Positions 43,649-52,894 of a stretch of DNA of 64,000 nt are shown here, one piece after another. The notes beneath the pieces are model-generated. The model saw only the letters and a list, made by a program, of their open reading frames with translations, did not search any database and was not told the DNA's origin. The DNA comes from Cytobacillus firmus. GTDB lineage: Bacteria > Bacillota > Bacilli > Bacillales > Cytobacillaceae. Both the position numbers and the translations under genes were made by a program. The stretch lies in assembly GCF_023657595.1 (NCBI RefSeq), contig NZ_CP098323.1:4116001-4180000 (forward strand), written 5' to 3'. Position 1 is the stretch's first letter. Each line of letters begins with the position of its first letter.

Positions 43649-43750
43649 TCATTCCTCTATCCGCTCATCCTTCCCCGCCAGCCAAAAAGCAGCAGCGATG
43701 GAACCAAAGATCACGATAAACGGTGCATAAAACATCACAAATTCAGCCAT
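43649..43750 (-). CDS. cydS: Cytochrome bd small subunit CydS
   Basis: 33 aa (begins MAEFVMFYAPFIVIF, ends KDERIEE): a single membrane helix with a short charged C-terminus, matching the length and pattern of the CydS subunit seen in the Geobacillus bd oxidase structure. RBS AGGAGGGG, 11 bp after cydB, followed by the operon terminator. It probably stabilises the haem b region of CydA. Confidence 0.85.
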   Translation of the reverse strand: MAEFVMFYAPFIVIFGSIAAAFWLAGKDERIEE

Positions 43751-43761
43751 GATTTCCCCTC

Positions 43762-44787
43762 CTATGCATGGTCATCACGATTCCCCTGAACATAGTCTTT
43801 ATTGAACAGAAACAGTCTGAGCAGCAGATAAAGGGATGGCAGAAGCAATCCCAGGCCTGCTATGAAGGCAATGACCAGGGCGATGGCCATAGCTTCATTT
43901 GTGAAACCGTCATAAATGGTCAGGTATGGATAAAGGAGATACGGATAATGTGAGATCCCATAGGCAAAGAAAGCCACAAAGAATTGCCCTGTCAGCAGCC
44001 CGAATGCAAGACCGTAGTACCTTCTCTTCCATATTAGATAGACCGTTCCCGCAAACAGCAGGAATGAGATGCCGAACAGCCACCACAGGTCCATTAATCT
44101 GCTGAAATGCTCAGGGTTGTGATCCCTCAGTTCAACAATGATGCCTGTCGCTGTAACGATAGCAGGCACTGCCCAAATAAGAGCGTATTTTCTAAGCAGG
44201 TCTGTGGCCGGTTCATCGTTTGCTTTATTGGCATACCAGGTAAGGAACACTGCTGATATATATAGTACTGCTGTTATACTCAGCACTACAATGCTCCATG
44301 TCAGCGGGCTGGTGAACAATGTCCAATAGTCAAGCTCCAGTCCGGCTGCACTCTCACTAACGAATCCGCCTTCTGAAATGGTCAGGACTATGGACAGGGA
44401 TGCAGGAATGAAAAGACCTGATAGACCATACAGATAGGTCCACCTTTTCTGTCTAAGTCCACCGTAGGTGGTAAAAGCATAATAAGAACCGCGAATGGCA
44501 AGCAGGACTACGGCAATGCTTGCCGGCACCAGCAGGATCGTTCCATAATAGTAGGCAGTTTTTGGGAAGAATCCGACAATGCCAACGAAGAAGAACACCA
44601 GGAATACATTTGTAACTTCCCAAACCGGTGATAGATAGCGCTGTATAATTCGCGTTAAAATATGCTGTTTTCCACGGAATAGACTGTATGCGTTGAAAAA
44701 TCCCGCTCCAAAATCAATAGACGCAACGATGACATAGCCGAATAGAAACAGCCATAAGACGGAAATTCCGAGGATCTCAAGCGTCAT
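43762..44787 (-). CDS. cydB: Cytochrome bd oxidase subunit II
   Basis: 341 aa, multi-pass (about nine helices). N-terminal LWLFLFGYVIVASIDFGAGFF is the CydB signature containing the conserved D-G-A segment. It pairs with CydA to form the quinol oxidase. Overlaps cydA by 4 bp. Confidence 0.9.
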   Translation of the reverse strand: MTLEILGISVLWLFLFGYVIVASIDFGAGFFNAYSLFRGKQHILTRIIQRYLSPVWEVTNVFLVFFFVGIVGFFPKTAYYYGTILLVPASIAVVLLAIRGSYYAFTTYGGLRQKRWTYLYGLSGLFIPASLSIVLTISEGGFVSESAAGLELDYWTLFTSPLTWSIVVLSITAVLYISAVFLTWYANKANDEPATDLLRKYALIWAVPAIVTATGIIVELRDHNPEHFSRLMDLWWLFGISFLLFAGTVYLIWKRRYYGLAFGLLTGQFFVAFFAYGISHYPYLLYPYLTIYDGFTNEAMAIALVIAFIAGLGLLLPSLYLLLRLFLFNKDYVQGNRDDHA

Positions 44788-46130
44788 CGAAGCTCACCTT
44801 CTTTCTCCAGCTCACGGTCGGCCAATTCCTGCTCGACCGGATTTTTGCGGAACATTCTGGTGAGGACAATGAAGCTTCCGATTGCCAGCACGAGATATAA
44901 TCCTGCAAACAGCAGAAGCATAAGGTCTACCTGGCCGCTTGAAGTCGCAGCATCTTCAGTACGCATAATGCCCCGGAGAATCCACGGCTGCCGGCCCACT
45001 TCCGCAAACCACCATCCCGCTTCAATCGCAATGATTGATAACGGCCCGCCCAAAACAATCAGCCAGCGGAACCATTTCGCCGAAACAAAGCGCATTTTAA
45101 ACCAGGTGCCCATCACATAGATGAGTGATAGTGCCGTCATCCACATGCCGATGGTCACCATAAGGTCAAATAAATAATGAATATAAAGCGGCGGAATTTC
45201 ATCTTCAGGAAATTGATCGAGTCCGATCACCTCTGCATTCGGATTGCTGTGTGCAAGAATGCTGAGTGCATATGGAATCTTAATTGCATACTTCACTTCA
45301 CCCTCATCAAGAACACCATAAAGCATTAACGGCGCCCCTTCTTCTGTTTCAAAATGCCATTCAGCAGCAGCCAGTTTTTCAGGCTGGTATTCTGCAAGAT
45401 ATTTTCCCGAGAAGTCACCAATTACCGCTGTAGCAATTGAGAAAATCAATCCGATTTTCATTGTAAGCATTAATGCCTTCTTATGGTAAATATGATTCGA
45501 ACCTTTCAAAAGCCGATAAGCACCTATTGATGCCAGAACAAACGCTGATGTCATATAGGCAGTGGATAGGACATGCGCCACCTTTGTCGGCATGGCAGGA
45601 GTGAACATCGCAAGTACCGGGTTAACATTTACAAGCTGCCCATTCACAATATCAAATCCCTGCGGCGCGTTCATAAATGCATTTACAATTGTAATGAAAA
45701 TTGCTGAGAATGATGCCCCAATTGCAACTGGGATTAATAAAAGCAAATGCTTCTTCTGATTCTCAAACCGATCCCAAGTATAGAGATAGATTCCAAGAAA
45801 AATCGCTTCAAAGAAAAAAGCAAAAGTCTCCATAAACAGAGGAAGCGCAATGACATTGCCTGCAAGTTCCATAAAGTTAGGCCACAGCAATGAAAGCTGC
45901 AGGCCGATGGCAGTGCCGGTAACAACTCCGACAGCCACAGTAATGACAAAACCGCGTGTCCATCTTCTGGCGAGCAGAATATAATGTTCATCCTGCTTTT
46001 TGATTCCCACCCACTGCGCTATCATAATCATGAGCGGGATGCCGACACCAATAGTTGCGTATATGATATGAAAGGATAATGTCAGCTCTGTTAAAACACG
46101 GCTAAAAAAAACTGATTCTTCATTCCCCAT
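44784..46130 (-). CDS. cydA: Cytochrome bd oxidase subunit I
   Basis: 448 aa, Bacillus-type with a short Q-loop. Haem ligand and signature regions: TLSFHIIYATIGVGIPL at the N-terminus, GR-Q-PW (EVGRQPWILRGIMRT) near residue 385, and the conserved QWVG. It oxidises menaquinol and reduces O2 with high affinity at low oxygen. Of the YthA/CydA types, the cydS-containing operon resembles the Geobacillus enzyme. Confidence 0.9.
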   Translation of the reverse strand: MGNEESVFFSRVLTELTLSFHIIYATIGVGIPLMIMIAQWVGIKKQDEHYILLARRWTRGFVITVAVGVVTGTAIGLQLSLLWPNFMELAGNVIALPLFMETFAFFFEAIFLGIYLYTWDRFENQKKHLLLLIPVAIGASFSAIFITIVNAFMNAPQGFDIVNGQLVNVNPVLAMFTPAMPTKVAHVLSTAYMTSAFVLASIGAYRLLKGSNHIYHKKALMLTMKIGLIFSIATAVIGDFSGKYLAEYQPEKLAAAEWHFETEEGAPLMLYGVLDEGEVKYAIKIPYALSILAHSNPNAEVIGLDQFPEDEIPPLYIHYLFDLMVTIGMWMTALSLIYVMGTWFKMRFVSAKWFRWLIVLGGPLSIIAIEAGWWFAEVGRQPWILRGIMRTEDAATSSGQVDLMLLLFAGLYLVLAIGSFIVLTRMFRKNPVEQELADRELEKEGELR

Positions 46131-46147
46131 TTAACATTCTCCTTTTC

Positions 46148-46243
46148 CTATCCTGCAAAAATACGTCCAATAAAAGAAAGTCCCATAATGATAGCCACTG
46201 TAAAAGCAAGCCACATCAAAATACGTTCCTGTTTTTTATACAT
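46148..46243 (-). CDS. Small membrane protein, 31 aa, leading the cyd operon
   Basis: MYKKQERILMWLAFTVAIIM is followed by GLSFIGRIFAG: one membrane helix after a basic N-terminus. RBS GAGGAGTG, and it ends 17 bp before cydA. Small proteins of this size are encoded next to several bd oxidases. Whether it is a subunit or an assembly factor is unknown. Confidence 0.6.
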   Translation of the reverse strand: MYKKQERILMWLAFTVAIIMGLSFIGRIFAG

Positions 46244-46594
46244 TCACTCACTCCTCTTGAATGCTCACTACATCACATTATCCCACAGTTCCAGCCTAAC
46301 AGCTGTGACACTTAAACAACATTTATATGAGGAAAATATGAAACTATGTAATTCCTTTTACAGCTCCCTATTCCCTTTTGAGCATAGATTAAAACGAATA
46401 GGACATTGGAATTTGCCAATGCCGCGTTTCAACAGATTATTTATCTATCTAACTTGTAGAATGACTTCCTATCTTCAGATTCCGGCGGATTCTCCATCCA
46501 GCCTCTTGCAATCATCAGTTTGAGTCCTTCGTTTCCATACTTCATAATCTCGCCAATGAATAATGTATATTGAAGAGCCGAATCCAATAAGAAT
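46244..46594. other. cyd operon upstream region
   Basis: 351 bp without a gene. On the minus strand, GTTGTTTAAGTGTCACAG (46303-46320) is an imperfect Rex-like palindrome, consistent with redox control of cyd, but the match is weak. Confidence 0.3.
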
Positions 46595-46614
46595 CCCGGT
46601 GCATACACACCGGG
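46595..46614 (-). terminator. Hairpin after the oxidoreductase gene
   Basis: Perfect 7-bp stem CCCGGTG / CACCGGG, 6 bp after the stop codon. There is no strong T-run, so termination is uncertain. Confidence 0.5.
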
Positions 46615-46620
46615 AAAGAG

Positions 46621-47265
46621 TTATATTTTTTGCACTGCCATTTCTGGATCTTCATCGCCTGATACCAGGTCGAATGCCCGCTTATAGGTATTTTCCTTAT
46701 CCAGCACAGCATAAAGGGTTTTAGCTACATCCTCACGGGGAATGAAGCCCCGCTCCAAGTTTTCCGCTGCTTTAATTTTGCCGGTTCCCGGATCATTTGT
46801 CAGGCCGCCCGGACGTACGATTGTGTAGTTCAAGCTGCTGTTTTCCAACATTCTGTCGGCATAATGCTTTGCTGCGTAATAAGGCTTGATCGCTTCACTC
46901 CACTTATCGCGATGATTTGCCTGGATAGCGCTGACCATAATAAACCGGTCCACCCCGGCCTTCTCTGCCGCTTCAATTGTTTTTGCGGCTCCGTCCAGGT
47001 CAATCAGCAGAGTTTTGTCATAGCCGGTATTTCCGCCTGAACCTGCAGTAAAAACAATCGCATCACAGCCTTTGGCTGCTTCAGCCAACTCATCAACTGA
47101 TCCTTCAAGGCTTGCTAATGCCGTTTCCACGCCCATTTCTTCAAACTGGCTGACCTGCTCTTCTTTTCTGACCATAGCTCTTGCTGTATGTTTATCCTCT
47201 TCATTTATCAGCTTGACAAGCTGCTTCCCAATTTGCCCGTTTGCTCCGACGATAAGAACCTTCAT
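46621..47265 (-). CDS. NAD(P)-binding oxidoreductase (YhfK-like SDR)
   Basis: 214 aa, atypical short-chain dehydrogenase with MKVLIVGANGQIGKQLVKLI at the N-terminus and YYAAKHYADRML (Tyr-x3-Lys) near residue 129. It resembles B. subtilis YhfK and YwnB and NmrA-like proteins. The substrate is unknown. It may share transcription with the kinase-like gene upstream. Confidence 0.8.
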   Translation of the reverse strand: MKVLIVGANGQIGKQLVKLINEEDKHTARAMVRKEEQVSQFEEMGVETALASLEGSVDELAEAAKGCDAIVFTAGSGGNTGYDKTLLIDLDGAAKTIEAAEKAGVDRFIMVSAIQANHRDKWSEAIKPYYAAKHYADRMLENSSLNYTIVRPGGLTNDPGTGKIKAAENLERGFIPREDVAKTLYAVLDKENTYKRAFDLVSGDEDPEMAVQKI

Positions 47266-47335
47266 GGATACCTGCCCCTTTATGTTTTATGGACTTTATT
47301 ATTTCAAAAGAAAAATGCGTTATCAAATAAACTGT

Positions 47336-47950
47336 TTATGAACCCAAACGAACAATTCGCTTTTTATAAAGAGCCGCAATTGTATTCATAATTAATACAG
47401 GGATCTTCTTTGGAAAATATCTTCTTCTGTAAAATTTATAGAATGCATGCTTCAAGTCATCCCACTGTGTACAATTCTTTGTTTGCTTAAATCGGGCAAC
47501 ATCAATGATTTTAATACGCCCATCCTCTGTAAGAATAATATTGCGCAGGTGAATATCCGAGGGATTTAGCCCGCTTTCCCTCGCCAGTTTTAAGGCTTCA
47601 TCAATTTCTCTTATTGTCTCCTCTTTTATTGGTACCCCTTGCGCAAGACAATCAAACAGAGTAAGCCCCTGTACATAATCAATGACTATATAGTTATCTC
47701 CAGAGTCATATAAAGAAGGGTAGTATGGATGGTCAGGCAATGCCCTGTAGATCTCTGCTTCCTCCCTGGCAATTCTTTTAAATTCCGGAAAAAAGACTTT
47801 TAATACAAGATTGGTTTCTTTAATCCTAAAAGCAAAGGCACTTCTCCCCGCCCCAATAAATTCCAGGCTGTCGTCCATTTCAAGAAGTCTGGTCCAATTA
47901 AGACTTCTTGAAAATTTTACACTGTCTGCAAGCTCATAATACAGTTTCAT
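47336..47950 (-). CDS. Protein-kinase-like protein (YrzF-like)
   Basis: 204 aa. The eukaryotic-like kinase remnants are LKVFFPEFKRIAREEAEIY (Lys and Glu of the N-lobe), the catalytic-loop equivalent NPSDIHLRNIIL and the DFG-like IIDVARF. B. subtilis YrzF is the closest known type. It follows a yybP-ykoY riboswitch and its terminator by 30 bp with RBS GGGAGG, so it appears to be manganese-controlled. Its substrate is not known. Confidence 0.7.
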   Translation of the reverse strand: MKLYYELADSVKFSRSLNWTRLLEMDDSLEFIGAGRSAFAFRIKETNLVLKVFFPEFKRIAREEAEIYRALPDHPYYPSLYDSGDNYIVIDYVQGLTLFDCLAQGVPIKEETIREIDEALKLARESGLNPSDIHLRNIILTEDGRIKIIDVARFKQTKNCTQWDDLKHAFYKFYRRRYFPKKIPVLIMNTIAALYKKRIVRLGS

Positions 47951-47980
47951 TATTAAACCTCCCTGTTCCAGACTCTCCTA

Positions 47981-48023
47981 AAAAAATAAAAGGCACTGAG
48001 CCATTTATTGGTCTCAGCGCCTT
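47981..48023 (-). terminator. Riboswitch-controlled terminator
   Basis: Minus-strand stem GGCGCTGAGACC / GGCTCAGTGCC (loop AATAAAT) followed by TTTTATTTTTTT, directly downstream of the riboswitch aptamer. It shares the GAGACC segment with the aptamer's 3' strand, so the two folds could be mutually exclusive. Confidence 0.8.
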
Positions 48024-48035
48024 AAAAACAAATGA

Positions 48036-48150
48036 GACCTTACCAAATAAATGGTAAAGGTCTCGCAAACAACATCTGTTGCCAGTAAAGCCGGAGATTT
48101 AAAATCCCGTATTGACGACTCTACTTGAAAGCTACTCCCCTTTAGGAAGA
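48036..48150 (-). ncRNA. yybP-ykoY family manganese riboswitch
   Basis: On the minus strand the conserved blocks occur in order: AAAGGGGAGTAGCTTT (48130-48144), GTCGTCAATACGGG, CTCCGGCTTTACTGGC and GAGACCTTTACC (48049-48061). These are the signature elements of the yybP-ykoY aptamer that binds Mn2+. Usual targets are Mn exporters (MntP, TerC-type YkoY). Here the next gene is the kinase-like protein. A terminator follows. Confidence 0.8.
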
Positions 48151-48226
48151 ATCCGAACTATTTTGTTAGCTTAATTATATGTTTTATGCATATATTAGTC
48201 AAATGATTCGGCCGCGGAAAAACGAA

Positions 48227-50602
48227 TTACTCCTCAAAAATAGAGTTTGAAAGCAATCGGAAGAGATAATCCGTGTGATCCCGGAAGCCCGCTTCAAGGC
48301 CGATTAGTGTAACATCCTTATCCTGCTCTTTTACCATGATAGCCTGGCCCTGTGCTGCACTGTGATTTTTCCAGTGTCCGGCAACAAAGAAATTTTCTTC
48401 ATCAGCAATGGCTGCCAGCACTTCATCATTTTCTGTGCCAGTATACCAGACTGGACGGTAAACAAATCCAAGGTCATCCCCAGTGTAGCCTGCTGATGCG
48501 CCAATGCCTTTATAATCTACCTTAATGATTCCATTGCTGTTGGATCCCCCAGTATTAATAACATCGTCAGTCAGGCCAAGAGTCTTTGTGGCACGGGAAG
48601 CACCGGCGCCTACAGCAATATATTTTCCGCCTTCAGAAACGAACCTTTCTACATATGCTTTAAATGCAGCCAGCTCTTCCTGATTTTTAAGGCCAAATTC
48701 TTTATTGGCATTGCTTAAATTTAAAGAAATTAAATTTTCCGTTCCGCTGTAAACAAATACATCTTGTGAGGCAAGACCGTTATTCGCTACTTCTGATGGA
48801 GTTAATTCCGTGACACTAAAGCCTAATCTTTCAAGTGCCAGTTTTGTTCCTGAATGAGATTGTGCCTTGTTCATGCCCCCATCTTTTAAGATGGCTACGC
48901 TTATTTCGCTAATTGCCTTAGCTTCAGCAGGAACCTTCCCGGAAGTAATCTTAAGGCCAGAATCCTTAACAGCTGCTGAAATGGCATTTGCTGTTTCCTC
49001 AGCGTAGAAGTTACCTTCACTGTCGCGTTTAACCATTACCCCTTGCTTAAGAAGCGTGTTCACGAGCTGAACTGCTTTCACTGAGCTGTTTGGAATTATA
49101 TAAGGCCCTTTTCCGCTGATTGAGCCCTGTTCTATTACATTATTTACTTTCGAAGCCGCTGCCTTTACATCACTTTGTACTGCGATCGCTTCAAAGCCCC
49201 ATAGCTCCGGAAGACTCCAGGCAGAAATATCATACATGGCAGGTGTATCATCAGTTATGTCCTCTCCATCCCAAAGCATGGTGTTTGCCAGTCCAGCCTT
49301 TGCCTGATCCATCGGTACGATATAAGTGCCTTTCGGATAGGTCCTTCCATCAGATGTAAAGGCTTGTGAAGCCTGTTCAACCTCGATATCATTCTTAATT
49401 AAATGATTCACAGCCTTATTTGTTACTGTTGGATCATTCTCATTCACAGGCAGGACGTACGCTTTTGGGAAATATCCCTCTTCATGGAAAGGGTGATCAA
49501 AGTTAATACCGCGCTTAAACATTTCAATTTGATCGGTAATCATTTGGTCCTTATTTTCTGTTGCATATTTTAATGCTCCCATAATGGCATTGTACATCCA
49601 GCGTACGCCATCTTCATCATTTGTCGGAGCTTCAAGCGTATGGCCGTAAGCACCATGGTACATGGCGTACATCGGTGTGAAAATCGGCGGGTAATCATCC
49701 CAGCCTGCTGAATCATCCCGCTGAGGAATATAGGTGCCTTCCATTTTCTGATAAAGAGCGCCTGTGTAGAGAGCCTTGTCCCCCATAATTTCAGCTTCCA
49801 TAGCTGCCGCCTGATCATTAGCCCATTTTTGGTATAAATCATACTCATAGTTTGGATTATGAGGCGGTGTACAAGGTTCAATCAACCCCTGTTTGTTTGG
49901 CGCATAATTTTTCACATACCCGTGAGTATCAAGGAACACCATCGGATTCCACTCTTTAATTAAAGATACCGTCTCCTGCGTTTCAGGCTGTGACTGCGTA
50001 ATAAAGTCACGGTTCAAATCAATTCCTTCACCGTTAAAACGGGTTGCATCCACACGGCCATCCGGGTTCTGCACCACATTAAAAATTAGAATGTTATTGT
50101 CCAGAATCTCCTTTGTCTGCTCGTCATTCTGCGTGGCAAAACGTTCAATCAGCTGCATGACTGCATCGCTTCCCACAAACTCTGTGCCATGGATCGATCC
50201 ATTGATCATGATTGGAACTTTAAAGTCCTGATTTTTTGCAATCCAATCCTGGGCTTTTTCAGGGTTTTTGAACATTTGCTTTCTTAAAGACTGAAATTTG
50301 CCGAACTTGCCGTGTGCACCAGGGTCTGCAATGGTGACAACATAGAGTGGATTTCCATCAGCGGAAGTTCCTTTTACCTCCACCTTCACTCTATTAGACT
50401 GTTTTTCAATTTCTGCAAGTTTTGTCCCAATTACTGAGAATTTCATAAAGTCGTAGTTTTCGCTATTGAATAAACTTCCGTCCTTTTCCTCTGACACATT
50501 AACATTGACCCACTTCGGACTAACTGCATGAGCGGAACTTAATGGAACAGATGCCAAAATACTTGCTGCCAGAACTCCTGAAAAAACTTTCTTTTTATTC
50601 AT
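48227..50602 (-). CDS. Secreted M14 zinc carboxypeptidase
   Basis: 791 aa. Signal peptide MNKKKVFSGVLAASILASVP ending SSAHA. The zinc site is His-x-x-Glu in NGSIHGTEFVGSD (about 150-155) with the later His in LDTHGYVKN, and a catalytic Glu in HTLEAPTND (about 310). Residues about 550-790 form a second domain reminiscent of class I glutamine-amidotransferase-like folds. It is much longer than ordinary M14 enzymes (about 300 aa). It degrades peptides outside the cell. RBS GGAGG. Confidence 0.82.
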   Translation of the reverse strand: MNKKKVFSGVLAASILASVPLSSAHAVSPKWVNVNVSEEKDGSLFNSENYDFMKFSVIGTKLAEIEKQSNRVKVEVKGTSADGNPLYVVTIADPGAHGKFGKFQSLRKQMFKNPEKAQDWIAKNQDFKVPIMINGSIHGTEFVGSDAVMQLIERFATQNDEQTKEILDNNILIFNVVQNPDGRVDATRFNGEGIDLNRDFITQSQPETQETVSLIKEWNPMVFLDTHGYVKNYAPNKQGLIEPCTPPHNPNYEYDLYQKWANDQAAAMEAEIMGDKALYTGALYQKMEGTYIPQRDDSAGWDDYPPIFTPMYAMYHGAYGHTLEAPTNDEDGVRWMYNAIMGALKYATENKDQMITDQIEMFKRGINFDHPFHEEGYFPKAYVLPVNENDPTVTNKAVNHLIKNDIEVEQASQAFTSDGRTYPKGTYIVPMDQAKAGLANTMLWDGEDITDDTPAMYDISAWSLPELWGFEAIAVQSDVKAAASKVNNVIEQGSISGKGPYIIPNSSVKAVQLVNTLLKQGVMVKRDSEGNFYAEETANAISAAVKDSGLKITSGKVPAEAKAISEISVAILKDGGMNKAQSHSGTKLALERLGFSVTELTPSEVANNGLASQDVFVYSGTENLISLNLSNANKEFGLKNQEELAAFKAYVERFVSEGGKYIAVGAGASRATKTLGLTDDVINTGGSNSNGIIKVDYKGIGASAGYTGDDLGFVYRPVWYTGTENDEVLAAIADEENFFVAGHWKNHSAAQGQAIMVKEQDKDVTLIGLEAGFRDHTDYLFRLLSNSIFEE

Positions 50603-50708
50603 TATGTACCTCCAGATACATTCTTTGTATATTTATAAGATAAAACTTATTTTAATTCAATTAGTTCAATTGTGGCAATGCTACTATTTTCCTAAAACAG
50701 TCTATTAA

Positions 50709-50748
50709 AATAGAAAAGAGGGACCAAGAAATGATCCCTCTATTTTCT
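50709..50748. terminator. Terminator of the S15 peptidase gene
   Basis: Stem AGAGGGAT / TCCCTCT with extended AAAATAGA / TCTATTTT arms, active on the minus strand (T-rich tail). Confidence 0.8.
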
Positions 50749-52564
50749 ACTTAAATGCTTTAACTCCACCCTGCACAGGAAGCATTATATGACTTCTTTC
50801 CGGATCGATGGTTATTTTCGCGCCTGCCTTTGGCCTGATTGTATAGTTATAATCGCTTGATAAAACAACTACTCCCAGACGATCACCATTTTTAAACACA
50901 TAATCATCCGGCTGCATATCCCATGTAAATGTATATTCACGGTTCGGTGTAAGCCCGGTGGATCTATCTTCGCTGTGAAGGTTTTGAGGATCCATCCACC
51001 CTCTTGTAACAATTTCCGGCTTTCCTTCCCCATATTTAACAAGGAGGGCTGTTAGGTTGGCTGTTTTACGGTCTATGCTTGCACGAATTTGAACCTCTGG
51101 CGTTCCGCTCATGCGAATATCGTTTTCTAAAGGCGGAGTCAAATAGACAAGCCTATTAGCCAATGCAGAATCCGGATTCAAAGCCAGCTCTTCAGCCTTA
51201 ATTGCTGCATCGTCCACAAAATGCTGGTTTTTCTTGTTCTTATTTGGTACAGGCTGCGATTCTAAGCTGCCGCCTCCATCGGAAGCCGGTTTAAAATGCA
51301 ATTTTGCGCCTGAGGTTCCTTTAGCCGGCCAGTTGTCCTCTGTATGCCATATCTTATCTTCTCTTTGAATATCAACCATTGGTTCATCTATGACATCATT
51401 TTTTATATCATACAGCCAGTAATCAAACCATTTATTTAAAGTCGGAAGCCATACATCACGTCTAAAGCTGTAGGGGCTGGAATGGCCGCCCTGATGAAGC
51501 CACATTTTCCTTGGAACATCATTCTCGCCAAGTGCCTGCCACCAATCTGAAAAATGTTTTGTTTTAACATTCCAGTCATTTAATCCATGGACAATAAAGA
51601 CACTTGCTTTTACTTGATCTGCATCCTTTGTATAATCTCTTTTACTCCAGAATTCATTATAATCACCGGTTTCCCTGTCCTGGCCTTCCGTTAATTCTTT
51701 TATGACATTGCTGCATGCTTCAGGGCTTTTCCTGGTTAAAATCGCTTCCGCCATATTATCCGCATCTTCACCCTGATACCCGCCTGGCGCAATCACAGCA
51801 CCGTTTGAACGATAATAGTCATACCAGCTGCTGATTGCAGCAATGGGCACAATTGTTTTAAGGCCTTCCACTCCAGTGGCAGCCACAGCATTTGGCAGTG
51901 TTCCGTTATAGGAAACTCCTGTCATCCCAACGTTTCCTGTTGACCAATCAGCTTTTATTTCCTGTCCCTCTGCATTGAAAGCTTTTGTTCTTCCATTCAG
52001 CCAATCAATTACAGCCCGTGATCCAAGGATTTCATGTTCATCCCCGGTTGTAGGGCAGCCGTCAGAAAGGCCTGTCCCTACACTTTCCGCCAGAACAACC
52101 GCATAGCCTCTGGGCACAAAATAATCATCATAATACCCCGGGAGATTTGCCTGCGGTTTTCCCTTTTCCCCCTTTTCTTTCCCTTTTCCAGGCACAGTGT
52201 TAAGTTCTGTATCCACATCATAAACCGGGACACCTTTAATTCCGGAACGGTAAGGGCTCATTTCATAAATAACTGGAACCTTTAACCCTTCCTCTGTTTC
52301 TTTTGGCCTAATAATATCTGCACGTACCCGATCCAGCTTTCCATCCCAATCACTGTCTGTTGCTGTTTCAACAAAAACCCTTTCGACAATGGCATCGTCC
52401 AGGGAAAAAACGGGCTGAGTCATGCCATTTTCGACTTTAATCTGTGTTTCAGCTGAGGCAATGCTGCTGTGGCTGTCTTTACCAATTGAAGGCAAAGCCC
52501 CGCCGGCAATCAGCGGGAAAGCGATAGCTGACGTTATGAACACTTTTAAAGCAGCTTTTTTCAT
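50747..52564 (-). CDS. Secreted X-Pro dipeptidyl-peptidase (S15)
   Basis: 605 aa from the ATG at 52564 with GGGAGG upstream. An extra 18 residues from 52618 have no RBS. Signal peptide MKKAALKVFITSAIAFPLIA then cleavage after SSIASA. The catalytic Ser lies in GMTGVSYNGTLP (about 230), His in HQGGHSS (about 380). The C-terminal jelly-roll (ENDIRMSGTPEVQIRASID) fits the CocE/NonD/PepX family. It cleaves X-Pro dipeptides or related esters. Confidence 0.85.
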   Translation of the reverse strand: MKKAALKVFITSAIAFPLIAGGALPSIGKDSHSSIASAETQIKVENGMTQPVFSLDDAIVERVFVETATDSDWDGKLDRVRADIIRPKETEEGLKVPVIYEMSPYRSGIKGVPVYDVDTELNTVPGKGKEKGEKGKPQANLPGYYDDYFVPRGYAVVLAESVGTGLSDGCPTTGDEHEILGSRAVIDWLNGRTKAFNAEGQEIKADWSTGNVGMTGVSYNGTLPNAVAATGVEGLKTIVPIAAISSWYDYYRSNGAVIAPGGYQGEDADNMAEAILTRKSPEACSNVIKELTEGQDRETGDYNEFWSKRDYTKDADQVKASVFIVHGLNDWNVKTKHFSDWWQALGENDVPRKMWLHQGGHSSPYSFRRDVWLPTLNKWFDYWLYDIKNDVIDEPMVDIQREDKIWHTEDNWPAKGTSGAKLHFKPASDGGGSLESQPVPNKNKKNQHFVDDAAIKAEELALNPDSALANRLVYLTPPLENDIRMSGTPEVQIRASIDRKTANLTALLVKYGEGKPEIVTRGWMDPQNLHSEDRSTGLTPNREYTFTWDMQPDDYVFKNGDRLGVVVLSSDYNYTIRPKAGAKITIDPERSHIMLPVQGGVKAFK

Positions 52565-52894
52565 AAAAAATCCTCCCTTATATAAAACTTTATAATTTTC
52601 AGAATAGATTATAATCACTTAAGTTTCGATAGCCGAAAGACCTGTATTTTCCAAAATAAAAGGGATAACAAGCCACCGGACCCCTCCAAAAGTCATGACT
52701 AAAAAAGTATGAATCTTAGATATAGTACTTTACAGCTGCCATTTCCTCGAATTTAAAAAGTTAATATCTTCCTTTTTTCCCATTATTAATAAATCTGCTG
52801 GGATAATCGATTCGTTTTACCCTTTGATAAAAGGAAGCAGAGCTATGTAAGCGAATACATATAGCTGGACTACTAGTCGAGGGGGGAATAATAG
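52565..52894. other. Divergent promoter region of two secreted peptidases
   Basis: 330 bp between the S15 (minus) and M28 (plus) genes. It is AT-rich. No operator palindrome or riboswitch was seen. Confidence 0.4.

Noticed and set aside
50747-52618. S15 peptidase start at 52618
   Set aside because: No RBS, and the extra 18 residues precede a proper signal peptide that begins at 52564.
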